From NCBI GenBank assembly GCA_004555955.1, contig SFJG01000002.1, positions 9,021 to 73,020 of the forward strand: a DNA stretch of 64,000 nucleotides. Reading direction: 5' to 3'. This stretch comes from Bacteroidales bacterium. GTDB lineage: Bacteria > Bacteroidota > Bacteroidia > Bacteroidales > Muribaculaceae. The translations under genes and the position numbers were made by a program. Positions 7,684 through 15,746 of the stretch are shown piece after piece. The stretch's first letter is position 1, and the number at the start of each line of letters is the position of its first letter. Under the pieces are notes generated by a model. The model was not told the DNA's origin, searched no databases, and saw only the letters and a program-made list of their open reading frames with translations.

Positions 7684-9138
7684 CTATTCCTCTTCGGTCA
7701 GCGGAACTACCTTGTAGCCACGCTTGCCGGTTTGGTAAAGTCCTGTGATAAACATCACCTTATCGGGCGTGTTGTCGCGCATTATTTCGTTGTAGACTTT
7801 TTCGACGTCAGCCTCTGAATTGACCGGTATGTCGTTAATCGTGAGGATGATAAATCCGTCGGTTATGCCGGCTTCTTTGAATTTTCCTGCTTTTACACCG
7901 GCAACTTGTACGCCGCCGCTGATGCCCAGGCGTGATTTTGTCTTGTCGCTGACTTTCTGGAAGGCGCATCCCAGTGCGGTAAAGTCGCTGTTCTTGGTAA
8001 TCGTTGTGTTGCCTTGGTTGTTCTTCAGTGTAACTTCTGTGGTATATGCCTTGTTGTTTCGGTAGTACTTAATCGACACCTTGTCGCCCGGATAGAAACG
8101 GCTCATTGCTTCGTTGAGTTCCGCCAAGTTGCGCGTCTTCGAGCCGTTGATTTCGGTGATAACGTCGTTTGCTTCCAGTCCGGCTTCTTTAGCGGCACTG
8201 CGGTCTTCCACCTTGTTGATGAATACACCTTCAGTGATGGCGGTAATGTCGTTCTTGTCGGCGATGTCGGATGTAAGTTCCGAGCACGAGATGCCGAGCA
8301 CGGCACGTTGTACGGCGCCGTATTTGCGCAAGTCGGTGATTACTTTCTTGACGATTGAAGTCGGGATGGCAAACGAATATCCGGCATAGTCGCCCGTGCG
8401 CGAGTAGATGGCAGTGTTGATGCCGACGAGTTCGCCTTTGGTGTTTACAAGTGCGCCGCCGCTGTTGCCGGGATTGACAGCCGCATCTGTTTGGATGAAT
8501 GCGTCGATGCCCATTTGACGACTGTGAGTGGCAGAGCCGATGCTACGCGCTTTTGCCGACACAATGCCTGCTGTTACCGTCGAGGTGAAGCCAAAGGGGT
8601 TGCCTACGGCGAGCACCCATTCGCCAACCTTTAGTTCGTCGCTGTCGCCGAATTCTATGGCGTTAAGCCCTTCGGCATCAATCTTCAGAAGCGCCAAGTC
8701 GGTCGATTCGTCGTTGCCGATTACTGTTGCCGTATACGATTTGTTGCCGTTAAGGGTTATCTCGAGTTTCTCGGCGCCTTGGATAACGTGGTTGTTGGTC
8801 ACGATGTAACCGTCTTCGCTGATGATTACGCCCGAGCCAAGTCCGAGTTGTTGCGGCTTCGACTCTTGTTGCTTACGTTGTTGTCCGCTGCCGGGTCCGA
8901 AGAAAAATTCGAAAAACGGGTCGTCGAATGGCGAATATGATTGTCTCGGTGTTGCAAAACTCTTGATGCTTACCACGCTGTTGATGGTGCTTTCGGCGGC
9001 TTCCGTAAAGTCGGTCGGTGTTGCCGTTCGGCGGTTCATATTGTTGCCTTCGTTGACGGCGTAAATATTCGGTACCGCTACTACCAGCGCCAATGCTGAT
9101 ACGAAAAATAACATCATTTTTTGATTAATCATTTTCAT
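7684..9138 (-). CDS. degP: Periplasmic serine protease of the DegP/HtrA family
   Basis: A 484-residue S1C protease and chaperone that degrades or refolds damaged envelope proteins. An N-terminal signal sequence runs over residues about 8-27 (MLFFVSALALVVAVPNIYA). The catalytic triad is visible: His117 in TNNHVIQGA, Asp147 in STDLAL, Ser226 in NPGNSGGAL. Between signal and protease lies a Phe/Gln-rich LA-loop-like stretch (about 68-95). Two PDZ domains follow, at about 265-355 and about 385-475. It has a separate promoter and a shared terminator with the HAD gene. Such genes are often under an envelope-stress sigma factor; no such site could be assigned here. Confidence 0.93.
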   Translation of the reverse strand: MKMINQKMMLFFVSALALVVAVPNIYAVNEGNNMNRRTATPTDFTEAAESTINSVVSIKSFATPRQSYSPFDDPFFEFFFGPGSGQQRKQQESKPQQLGLGSGVIISEDGYIVTNNHVIQGAEKLEITLNGNKSYTATVIGNDESTDLALLKIDAEGLNAIEFGDSDELKVGEWVLAVGNPFGFTSTVTAGIVSAKARSIGSATHSRQMGIDAFIQTDAAVNPGNSGGALVNTKGELVGINTAIYSRTGDYAGYSFAIPTSIVKKVITDLRKYGAVQRAVLGISCSELTSDIADKNDITAITEGVFINKVEDRSAAKEAGLEANDVITEINGSKTRNLAELNEAMSRFYPGDKVSIKYYRNNKAYTTEVTLKNNQGNTTITKNSDFTALGCAFQKVSDKTKSRLGISGGVQVAGVKAGKFKEAGITDGFIILTINDIPVNSEADVEKVYNEIMRDNTPDKVMFITGLYQTGKRGYKVVPLTEEE

Positions 9139-9202
9139 AGTAAAACAGTTAAATTGATATTCTGATTAATAATCTTAATTGTTAAAATTAACTTTTCGGG
9201 TG

Positions 9203-9234
9203 CTAATTTACTACGAAAAAATTGGTAAATGCAA
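9203..9234 (-). promoter_or_regulatory. Probable degP promoter
   Basis: On the minus strand, TTG (9234-9232), a 21-bp spacer, and TAAATTAG (9210-9203), one mismatch from TAnnTTTG. It would give a leader of about 60 nt. Confidence 0.5.
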
Positions 9235-9323
9235 TAACGAGGCGCTTATTTAAGATAATTTATATATAAGCCCCCTTCGGCAATGTTTAAATGTGAATGA
9301 AAACAAATAACTATATCGTATTT

Positions 9324-9779
9324 TTAATCTTCGTTTCGGAGAATTTCGGTGCAGTCTTTCATTTCGCGATATTCAGCCCATTCCGGGTCGCGTTCGGCGT
9401 AGATGGTAATGGGAAGGAGTTCTTCGAAGTCGGCGAGCGCTTTGTTGAGCAGGCTCTGGAATTTCTGCGTGCTGATGGCATAGAACACCCAATTGCGTTC
9501 GCCGGCGCCGGTGTAGATTCCTGTCATAACCACGCCGGAGTCTTTTGCCGTGACGGCGTGGAAAGATTCCGTAACCAGTTCCATAGTCTTCGATGTGCCG
9601 ACGTCGGGCATTCCCGTCGGGTCGGGTGCGTATTTCCATGTAACCTCGATTCGGTCGTTATACTTGCCCGTGGCAATCAGCGGCTCCACTCCGGAGCGAC
9701 CTGTTACCATTATTAGTTGTCCGCCCTCGCTCTCTGTTGGTGCTGTCCACCATTCGTTTCCTATTTTAGGTCTGCTCAT
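9324..9779 (-). CDS. DUF695 domain protein
   Basis: A 151-residue cytosolic protein that resembles the DUF695 family, whose function is not established. The sequence has alternating strands and helices; the conserved-looking parts are EWWTAPTESEGG at the N-terminus, GVVMTGIYTGAGERNWVFYA in the middle and ITIYAERDPEWAEYREM near the end. The start at 9779 was chosen because a strong minus-strand promoter occupies 9803-9833, which would remove the longer in-frame start at 9833. It is divergent from the DUF1599 operon. No neighbour gives a hint of function. Confidence 0.7.
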   Translation of the reverse strand: MSRPKIGNEWWTAPTESEGGQLIMVTGRSGVEPLIATGKYNDRIEVTWKYAPDPTGMPDVGTSKTMELVTESFHAVTAKDSGVVMTGIYTGAGERNWVFYAISTQKFQSLLNKALADFEELLPITIYAERDPEWAEYREMKDCTEILRNED

Positions 9780-9802
9780 ATCTTTATTATGTTTCGTTGA
9801 TG

Positions 9803-9833
9803 CAAAAATAACCAAAATACATATAATTGGCAA
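9803..9833 (-). promoter_or_regulatory. Promoter of the DUF695 gene
   Basis: TTG (9833-9831), exactly 20 bp, TATTTTTG (9810-9803) on the minus strand. An almost ideal Bacteroidetes promoter, which fixes the DUF695 start at 9779. Confidence 0.75.
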
Positions 9834-9841
9834 TCCCGGTG

Positions 9842-9872
9842 TTGCAATTTTGCGGTAATAATCTTAACTTTG
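9842..9872 (+). promoter_or_regulatory. Promoter of the DUF1599-DoxX-type operon
   Basis: TTG (9842-9844), a 20-bp spacer, TAACTTTG (9865-9872). The -7 element covers the non-ATG start at 9870, so translation must begin at the ATG at 9891. Confidence 0.75.
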
Positions 9873-9890
9873 ACGAAAATTTTCGACAAG

Positions 9891-10439
9891 ATGAAAGTTA
9901 AAGATACGAAATCGGAATTTGAAGCGGTGCTTCGCGGCTGTCGACGAATGTTTGCCGATAAGTTGGCAGACTATGGAGCTTCGTGGCGCATACTTCGTCC
10001 GGAGTCGCTGACCGACCAATTAATGATAAAGGCGATGCGCATACGCACGCTCCAGCGCGAAGGCGAGGCGATGGTCGACGAGGGTATTACGCCCGAGTTT
10101 GTCGCTATTGTCAATTACGGCATCGTCGGTATGATTCAACTCGCCGAGGGTTGCGCCGATACTGTCGACCTGGATGCCGACCGCGCCCTGGCTCTGTACG
10201 ATGCCTATGCCGAAGAAACCAAGCAACTTATGCTTGCCAAAAATCATGACTATGGCGAGGCTTGGCGATTTATGCGAGTAAGCACCTACACCGACTTGAT
10301 TCTCACCAAGCTCTATCGCACAAAGCAAATCGAGGATAACAACGGTCAAACTCGCGTGTCGGAAGGTATTGATGCCAACTATAAAGATATGGTCAATTAT
10401 AGCGTCTTTGCCTTGATAAAACTCGGTTATGGCGACTGA
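9891..10439 (+). CDS. DUF1599 family protein with internal duplication
   Basis: A 182-residue protein of the DUF1599 family (Bacteroidetes, function unproven; sometimes linked to nucleotide modification). Two halves repeat the same plan: KLADYGASWRILRPESLTDQ about residues 25-44 and NHDYGEAWRFMRVSTYTD about 118-135, each followed by a basic RxRTLQ/YRTKQI stretch, an EGI motif and NYGIVGMIQL or NYSVFALIKL. This is a tandem domain duplication. The start at 9891 is set by the promoter just upstream. The stop overlaps the next gene start by 11 bp, implying coupling with the DoxX-type membrane protein. Confidence 0.8.
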   Translation: MKVKDTKSEFEAVLRGCRRMFADKLADYGASWRILRPESLTDQLMIKAMRIRTLQREGEAMVDEGITPEFVAIVNYGIVGMIQLAEGCADTVDLDADRALALYDAYAEETKQLMLAKNHDYGEAWRFMRVSTYTDLILTKLYRTKQIEDNNGQTRVSEGIDANYKDMVNYSVFALIKLGYGD

Positions 10440-11739
10440 TTTCAAGCTTAAAACGAAATGGGAAAAATATACCGTGTTGGCGCTGCGCTTTGTCGTCGGT
10501 GCCACGTTCGTTGTTTCCGGATTCGTTAAAGCTGTCGACCTGTGGGGCGTAGAATACAAGATTGCCGACTATCTCACCGCATTTGGTTGGGATTGGGCAA
10601 AGCCATACATAGGTATCGTTGCCGTAATGTTGCCTTTGGTGGAATTTCTCGCCGGGCTGTGGCTGTTCATAGGCTCATTCCGACGTTTTACCGTCTGGCT
10701 GATGCTGGCAATGATGGCGTTTTTGTTGCCATTGTCGGCATACATAGCCTTTGCCAATCCCGTGGCAGATTGCGGTTGCTTCGGCGAAGCCTTCGTTGTG
10801 TCGAACGGCTGGACGCTCGTTAAAAACATATTAATAACCGCCGCTTTGGTATTCCTGCTGCCACGCAATCACGGCTTGCGGAGCATCTACGGTCCCGCCG
10901 TGCAGTGGATTACCGTGCTTTTGCCCGCGGTCTACTTGCTGCTAATAATGATTGTTGGCTACAATTGGCAACCCATCTTCGATTTTCGCCCGTATAAGAT
11001 AGGTACGACGATTGCCGATGATTCTGCCGACCGGTCCGACTTCTTATTTACATACGAGAAAGACGGAGAGCGGCGAGATTTCGACGTCGACAATCTTCCC
11101 GACAGCACGTGGACATTTGTAGACCGCAAGCAAGTCGAGGTTGCCGATAATGACAACCTCCGCCGCATTGCTATCTACGACGGCGAGGAAGAAGTGACCG
11201 ACGACGTGCGCCTTGCTGACGGCGATGTCCTGTTGCTCCTAATCAGCGACATCTCGCAAATCAACGTGGCTTATACGTTCAAGTTGAACGAACTCTATAA
11301 TAATGTGTCGGAGTCGGGCGTTAACCTCATCTGCCTCACCGGCAATTCCGAAAGCGAAATTGTGCAATGGCGCGAAATGTCGATGGCAGACTATCCCATC
11401 TACACGATGGACTCGAGCGAACTCAAATCGCTTGCGCGAGGCAATCCCGCCGTGGTATGGCTCCGCGACGGCACTGTGCTCTACAAGTCGACCATGGACA
11501 GCGCCGACATCGATGATATTCTCTCCGGCAAGCCCGCCGACGAATTTGTAGGCAGAGAGCTTCATGTGTTTATTTGGCTCACAACACTGCTTTTTGCCGC
11601 TATGGCGCTTCTACTATTCATAAATCGTTCGCCTTTATTGATTAAATTAACAAAACGATTGAGGAAGAATCAAAATAAAGAATTACCTTTGCATCAGAAT
11701 TCGCAAAACCAATTAAATAATCATAAACAACAAACAAAA
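10429..11739 (+). CDS. DoxX-type membrane protein with periplasmic domain; frame stays open into tpiA
   Basis: About 437 residues precede the TpiA methionine in one uninterrupted frame. Residues 1-150 form a DoxX/MauE-like four-helix domain with a CGCFGEAF motif after the third helix. A fifth helix (about 158-178) leads into a soluble, probably periplasmic region (about 180-375) whose end looks thioredoxin-like but lacks CxxC (LICLTGN..PAVVWLRDGTVLYKS). A last helix (about 377-397) is followed by a basic tail KLTKRLRKNQNK. Homologous Bacteroidetes proteins sit beside tpiA as separate genes. Here there is no stop codon: the frame crosses the tpiA promoter and leader and continues in phase to 12495 (688 residues in all). 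Whether a fusion is made is unknown. Confidence 0.75.
11659..11691 (+). promoter_or_regulatory. tpiA promoter inside the upstream open frame
   Basis: TTG (11659-11661), a 22-bp spacer, TACCTTTG (11684-11691), about 48 bp before the tpiA ATG. It lies within the read-through reading frame and supports separate transcription of tpiA. Confidence 0.65.
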
Positions 11740-12495
11740 ATGAGAAAGAATATCGTAGCAGGCAACTGGAAAATGAACACAACTCTTCAAGAGGGTGTAG
11801 CATTGGCTAAAGAAGTAAACGAGGCATTGAAAACTCGTACACCGAACTGTGACGTAATTATCGGCGTTCCCTTTACACACTTGGCATCTGTAGCGGCAGC
11901 AATCGATACAGACAAGCTCGGTCTGAGCGCAGAAAACTGTGCAGACAAAGTGAGCGGTGCTTACACCGGTGAAGTGTCGGCAGCTATGGTTGCTTCAACA
12001 GGCGCAAAATATGTAATCCTCGGTCACTCCGAGCGTCGTCAATACTATCACGAAACTGCAGAAATCCTTAAAGAGAAAGTCGTTCTTGCTCTTGCTAACG
12101 GACTTACTCCTATCTTCTGCATCGGTGAAGTGCTCGAAGAACGCGAAAACGGTACATACTTCGACGTCGTTAAGGCTCAAGTAGAAGGCTCTTTGTTCGA
12201 CCTCTCTGCTGAAGATTTCGGCAAAATAGTTCTCGCTTACGAACCCGTTTGGGCTATCGGTACAGGCAAAACAGCTACTGCCGACCAAGCGCAAGAGATT
12301 CATGCTTTCATCCGCAAAACAATTGCCGACAAGTATGGCGCTGAAGTTGCAGAAAACACTTCTATCCTCTACGGCGGAAGCTGCAAACCGACCAACGCTA
12401 AAGAACTCTTCGCAAAGCCTGACGTAGACGGCGGTCTTATCGGTGGCGCTGCCCTCAAGGCTGACTCGTTTATGGGTATCGTTGACGCTTTCTAA
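11740..12495 (+). CDS. tpiA: Triosephosphate isomerase
   Basis: A 251-residue TIM barrel that interconverts dihydroxyacetone phosphate and glyceraldehyde 3-phosphate in glycolysis. The catalytic residues are visible: Lys in NWKMN (about 10-14), His in GHSERR (about 97-102), Glu in AYEPVWAIGTGK (about 167-178), and the phosphate-binding LYGGSCKP and GLIGGAALK. MRKNIVAGNWKMN is the standard N-terminus, so the start at 11740 is firm even though the frame continues upstream into a DoxX-type protein. It has its own promoter. Codon use shifts here towards that of a highly expressed gene compared with the upstream gene, which also argues for an independent unit. Confidence 0.95.
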   Translation: MRKNIVAGNWKMNTTLQEGVALAKEVNEALKTRTPNCDVIIGVPFTHLASVAAAIDTDKLGLSAENCADKVSGAYTGEVSAAMVASTGAKYVILGHSERRQYYHETAEILKEKVVLALANGLTPIFCIGEVLEERENGTYFDVVKAQVEGSLFDLSAEDFGKIVLAYEPVWAIGTGKTATADQAQEIHAFIRKTIADKYGAEVAENTSILYGGSCKPTNAKELFAKPDVDGGLIGGAALKADSFMGIVDAF

Positions 12496-12510
12496 TTTTA
12501 CCCCTATAAA

Positions 12511-12558
12511 ATAGGCTGCAATATATATTTTGGTTATATTTGCAGCCTATTGATTTTT
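12511..12558 (+). terminator. Terminator-like inverted repeat after tpiA
   Basis: Perfect 11-bp arms ATAGGCTGCAA (12511-12521) and TTGCAGCCTAT (12540-12550) are followed by TGATTTTTA. The right arm also contains TATATTTG (12535-12542), a possible -7 element for the SPOR gene, so terminator and promoter may overlap. Confidence 0.6.
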
Positions 12559-12562
12559 ATTT

Positions 12563-13033
12563 ATGAAAACTATCTCAAAATATCTAAGTGTCGTAGGAGC
12601 AGCGCTTCTCTTGTCGTTGCCGAGTGCAAACGCTCAAAAGAATTTAGCTGACACACTGCAGACGCTGTCGCAAGGTCGCATCGTGGTGCACGAGCCCGAC
12701 GGTTTGCAGTCGCGCATCGAGTCGGATACGCTCAAAGCAGGTCACGTCGGTTCTCGCATCGCCCACAAAGCAGGCTATCGCATACAAGTCTATAGCGACA
12801 ACCATCCGCGTAACGCCAAAAGCAAAGCCGCAGCCATCGCCGCGCGCATTTCGGCGGCATTCCCGGACCAGCGCGTCTACACTATCTACAAAGCTCCGTA
12901 TTGGCGCTTGAAAGTGGGCGATTTCGCCGACCACGAAGAAGCTGCTGAAACAATGCGCGACCTCAAAAAGGCATTTCCCGCCTACAGCGGCGATATGATT
13001 ATCGTTAGAGATAGAGTTAATATTCGTGAATGA
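12563..13033 (+). CDS. Exported SPOR-domain protein
   Basis: A 156-residue protein with a signal peptide (residues 1-24, ending SLPSANA) and a C-terminal SPOR domain (about 72-150: YRIQVYSDNHPRNAKSKAAA, then FPDQRVYTIYKAPYWRLKVGD). SPOR domains bind denuded peptidoglycan, often at the division site, so it probably acts in the periplasm on the cell wall. It lies between tpiA and folE and its stop overlaps the folE start as ATGA, implying coupling; the order tpiA-SPOR-folE is a Bacteroidetes arrangement. No catalytic domain is present. Confidence 0.85.
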   Translation: MKTISKYLSVVGAALLLSLPSANAQKNLADTLQTLSQGRIVVHEPDGLQSRIESDTLKAGHVGSRIAHKAGYRIQVYSDNHPRNAKSKAAAIAARISAAFPDQRVYTIYKAPYWRLKVGDFADHEEAAETMRDLKKAFPAYSGDMIIVRDRVNIRE

Positions 13034-13632
13034 TGAACGAAACATCAATGTTGGATGGTCTGGAAATGGAAAAAGTGAAAGCCATTGCCGACCATTATAA
13101 GGCTATTTTACAACTCATCGGCGAAGACCCGGAGCGCGACGGCTTGCGCAAAACCCCTATGCGTGCCGCAAAAGCATTGGCTTACCTAACCTCAGGCTAC
13201 CGCCGCGATGCGCAGACCGTGCTGCGGTCGGCAATCTTCGAATATGCCGGCTCGAAAATCGTTGTGGTGCGCGACATAGAGTTTTATTCGCTTTGCGAAC
13301 ACCACATTTTGCCATTCTACGGCAAAGTCACAATCGGATATATTCCAAATGGCAATATGATAGGGCTGAGCAAACTGGCACGCTTGGTAGAGGTCTATGC
13401 GCGCCGATTGCAGGTGCAAGAACGCCTCACGCGCGAGATTTGCGACGCACTGACGTCGACACTCAGCGCAAGGGGAGTAATCGTTTGCTGCGCAGCCGAG
13501 CACCTTTGTATGAAGATGCGCGGCGTCGAAAAAGAACTTTCGGCAACACAAACGATTGAGTATAGCGGCGATTTCGAAAATATTTCGCTCCGACAGGAGT
13601 TCTTTAACATGTTGCAAAATAAGATGTTATAA
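13030..13632 (+). CDS. folE: GTP cyclohydrolase I
   Basis: A 200-residue enzyme converting GTP to dihydroneopterin triphosphate, the first step of folate synthesis. The zinc site is visible: Cys and His in SLCEHHILPFYGK (about 87-99) and Cys in VCCAAEHLCMKMRG (about 153-166). Other family parts are GEDPERDGLRKTPMRAAKA near the start and GYIPNGNMIGLSKLARLVE in the middle. The ATG at 13030 overlaps the stop of the SPOR gene, so folE depends on the upstream transcript. A second ATG immediately follows. Confidence 0.95.
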   Translation: MMNETSMLDGLEMEKVKAIADHYKAILQLIGEDPERDGLRKTPMRAAKALAYLTSGYRRDAQTVLRSAIFEYAGSKIVVVRDIEFYSLCEHHILPFYGKVTIGYIPNGNMIGLSKLARLVEVYARRLQVQERLTREICDALTSTLSARGVIVCCAAEHLCMKMRGVEKELSATQTIEYSGDFENISLRQEFFNMLQNKML

Positions 13633-13683
13633 GATTTGGCTATAAAAAGATGTATTTTTTGTCGAAAAAATGCGTCGAAAAAT

Positions 13684-13714
13684 TTGGCTGATTCAAAAAA
13701 ACTCTCTACCTTTG
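13684..13714 (+). promoter_or_regulatory. Promoter of the tRNA cluster
   Basis: TTG (13684-13686), exactly 20 bp, TACCTTTG (13707-13714), 67 bp before the first tRNA-Gly. Confidence 0.75.
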
Positions 13715-13780
13715 CAATCGCAAACGAGAAAAATGTTTGCGTAGGATATTGAAAAGGTTAGTATGCCGGTGACGGCAAAT

Positions 13781-13856
<76 letters not shown>

Positions 13857-13888
13857 AGAAACAAATGCTGAGAGCAGCAACCGAAAAT

Positions 13889-13961
<73 letters not shown>

Positions 13962-13967
13962 CAACTT

Positions 13968-14054
13968 GTCCAGGTGGCGGAATTGGTAGACGCGCTACTT
14001 TGAGGGGGTAGTGGTCATTGGATCGTGTGAGTTCGAGTCTCATCCTGGACACCA
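13968..14054 (+). tRNA. tRNA-Leu(GAG)
   Basis: A class II tRNA starting 6 bp after the second Gly tRNA. Acceptor arms GTCCAGG/CCTGGAC, anticodon stem CTACT/GGTAG (one T-G) around TTGAGGG giving GAG, long variable arm, T loop GTTCGAGTC, discriminator A, and encoded CCA at 14052-14054. Confidence 0.92.
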
Positions 14055-14090
14055 ATAAATTAAGACATAGACACCATCAAAACATTGGAA

Positions 14091-14162
14091 GGCGCTTTCG
14101 TCTAGAGGCTAGGACGTGGCCCTCTCACGGCTAAAACACGGGTTCGATTCCCGTAGGCGCTA
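14091..14162 (+). tRNA. tRNA-Glu(CTC)
   Basis: 72 nt. The acceptor stem pairs GGCGCTT with AGGCGCT through two G-U pairs; D arm GTCTAGAGGCTAGGAC; anticodon loop CTCTCAC gives CTC; T arm ACGGGTTCGATTCCCGT. CCA is not encoded. Reading CTC rather than TTC, it is probably an auxiliary Glu tRNA. Confidence 0.88.
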
Positions 14163-14170
14163 CAAGCAAG

Positions 14171-14199
14171 GATGAAATCATAGAGGTTTCATCTTTTTT
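14171..14199 (+). terminator. Terminator of the tRNA cluster
   Basis: GATGAAA (14171-14177) and TTTCATC (14187-14193) around a 9-nt loop, followed by six T. Confidence 0.75.
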
Positions 14200-14528
14200 C
14201 GTTTTATCCCCTCCCAAATCCGTCGGCGGATTATCTCGGCGGTCGTGATACTATACGGTTTATTTGTCCCAATAGACCCATTAGGCTCATTTTTTAGTTC
14301 TCAGTACAGTGTTATTTTTCTTATTTGCGGTTACTGATTCTTGCACGCTACATTTGTTCTTTTATTCCACCATTTGCAGAAAATCATGCTGTAACTTTTC
14401 ACTACGCGCTGACTGCACCATTTGGTCGATAGTACGGTCGCCTTCGGAAAGAAATGTGTTGGTCTTAATAACTCCGGAACTTTAAAAGTTTATGGGGCTA
14501 ATGGGTCTGATGGGACTAATGGCCACAC
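14200..14528. other. Gene-free stretch with an imperfect inverted repeat pair
   Basis: I see no gene here. A 23-bp sequence at 14266-14288 recurs inverted at 14494-14516 with four mismatches (shared core CTAATGGGTCT then TGGGAC), enclosing about 205 bp. The right copy continues as degenerate GGG(A/C)TAAT units. No transposase or target-site duplication was found. Confidence 0.5.
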
Positions 14529-15746
14529 TTACCTTTTAATATAATCAATTGCGGCGTTCAGTTGGTTGTCGATGCCGGCTTTTAGGCTTTCGGCGTCGAA
14601 CGGGCAAGAAATGTCGGGAGTTATGCCAATTCCTTCCACGATTTCGTCGTTGGCGGTTTTATACATCCATGTGGTTGTTTTGACGTAGTGGTCGCCGCTT
14701 GTACTACCGAAAGAGCCGTTGTAGTATAGGTCGACGTCGTCGACGAGGCTTCCCGTGGCTCCGTAAGTGCGTTCGCCAACGACAATGCCGTTGGGCATTT
14801 GTTTGGCGATTTGAGCGGTTATTTCGGCGTTGCTGATGCTGCGCACATCGGCGAGCACCACAACAGGGCATTTCGGGGCTAAGCGCTCTTTGCTGTACGG
14901 GTAGAGCGAGTAGGGCGTCCACGGTCCGAAATCGTATCGTCCGGTTCCGGTTTTCGAGCGGAAGTAGCCTATCAGGAATTTATCGTCGATAAGTGGTCCC
15001 ATAACGTAGTTTTGGTCGTTGTTATATCCACCGCCGTTGTTGCGCACGTCGACGATTACGCCTTTTAGGTTGGCGTGGTTTTGGGCAAGGTTGATATAGT
15101 TGTCTACGACCTCTTTCACCTGCCGATTGAAACTGTCGGTGAGTTTTGAGAATCGATAAGTGATTAAGAAAATCGACAGGCGCAGGTAGAGGATATCGTT
15201 GTCGATAAGGCAAGAAAGATAGTGTTCGGCATCGCGCGACGTGTTGGCGAAAGTTTCTTTGACGTTCGAAGTTCGTCCCGTTTTGTGAAAACTTTCAGAG
15301 AAAGCGTCGCTGAATAGCCGTTCTTCTTGCTGTACGTGGTAGTAAGGTCGCGATGCAGCTTCGTCGCCGCCGGGCGACACCCAAAAAGAAGCACGGTCGG
15401 AGTCGGCATGGCGGATGTTTTGTATAAAAATAGCCATGTGGTGGTCGCGCAGGCTTCCGCACATTTCCGTGTAGATTCTCTCAAGTTCATCGGTCGAGAC
15501 AAAGTCGTCGCGGTCGAGCAGTTCGATTTGCGGGCGATATTTAGCGCGTGCGGCGTCCCAGTCGGTGGTGTCGACTTCCCACCACGAGTAGTAGTTGTTG
15601 ATGCCTTGCCACACTCTGTCGAATTGTTGCGTCAGGGTGAGGTAGTCAAGGTCGTTTGGGTCGTAGATTTCCGGAGCTTCGTCGCGGCAGCTTGTAAAAA
15701 GTGTAAGAAGTGCAGCGAGTGCAATGAGGAGAATATTGCGTTTCAT
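14529..15746 (-). CDS. S41-family peptidase lipoprotein
   Basis: A 405-residue lipoprotein. The signal peptide ends in the lipobox LFTSC (Cys20), so it is anchored in an outer or inner membrane leaflet. An N-terminal helical part (about 35-110) is followed by a tail-specific protease domain (about 165-400): GVIVDVRNNGGG near 235, a substrate-binding strand, and the probable catalytic serine in ADVRSISNAEI near 300, then GERTYGATGS. S41 peptidases cut proteins near C-termini. No PDZ domain is evident, which is usual for the Bacteroidetes lipoprotein branch. Its ATG overlaps the stop of the upstream beta-barrel gene as TAATG, so the two are translationally coupled. Confidence 0.85.
   Translation of the reverse strand: MKRNILLIALAALLTLFTSCRDEAPEIYDPNDLDYLTLTQQFDRVWQGINNYYSWWEVDTTDWDAARAKYRPQIELLDRDDFVSTDELERIYTEMCGSLRDHHMAIFIQNIRHADSDRASFWVSPGGDEAASRPYYHVQQEERLFSDAFSESFHKTGRTSNVKETFANTSRDAEHYLSCLIDNDILYLRLSIFLITYRFSKLTDSFNRQVKEVVDNYINLAQNHANLKGVIVDVRNNGGGYNNDQNYVMGPLIDDKFLIGYFRSKTGTGRYDFGPWTPYSLYPYSKERLAPKCPVVVLADVRSISNAEITAQIAKQMPNGIVVGERTYGATGSLVDDVDLYYNGSFGSTSGDHYVKTTTWMYKTANDEIVEGIGITPDISCPFDAESLKAGIDNQLNAAIDYIKR

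Noticed and set aside
9870..9891. Earlier TTG start of the DUF1599 protein
   Set aside because: The TTG lies inside the promoter -7 element, so it cannot be on the transcript.
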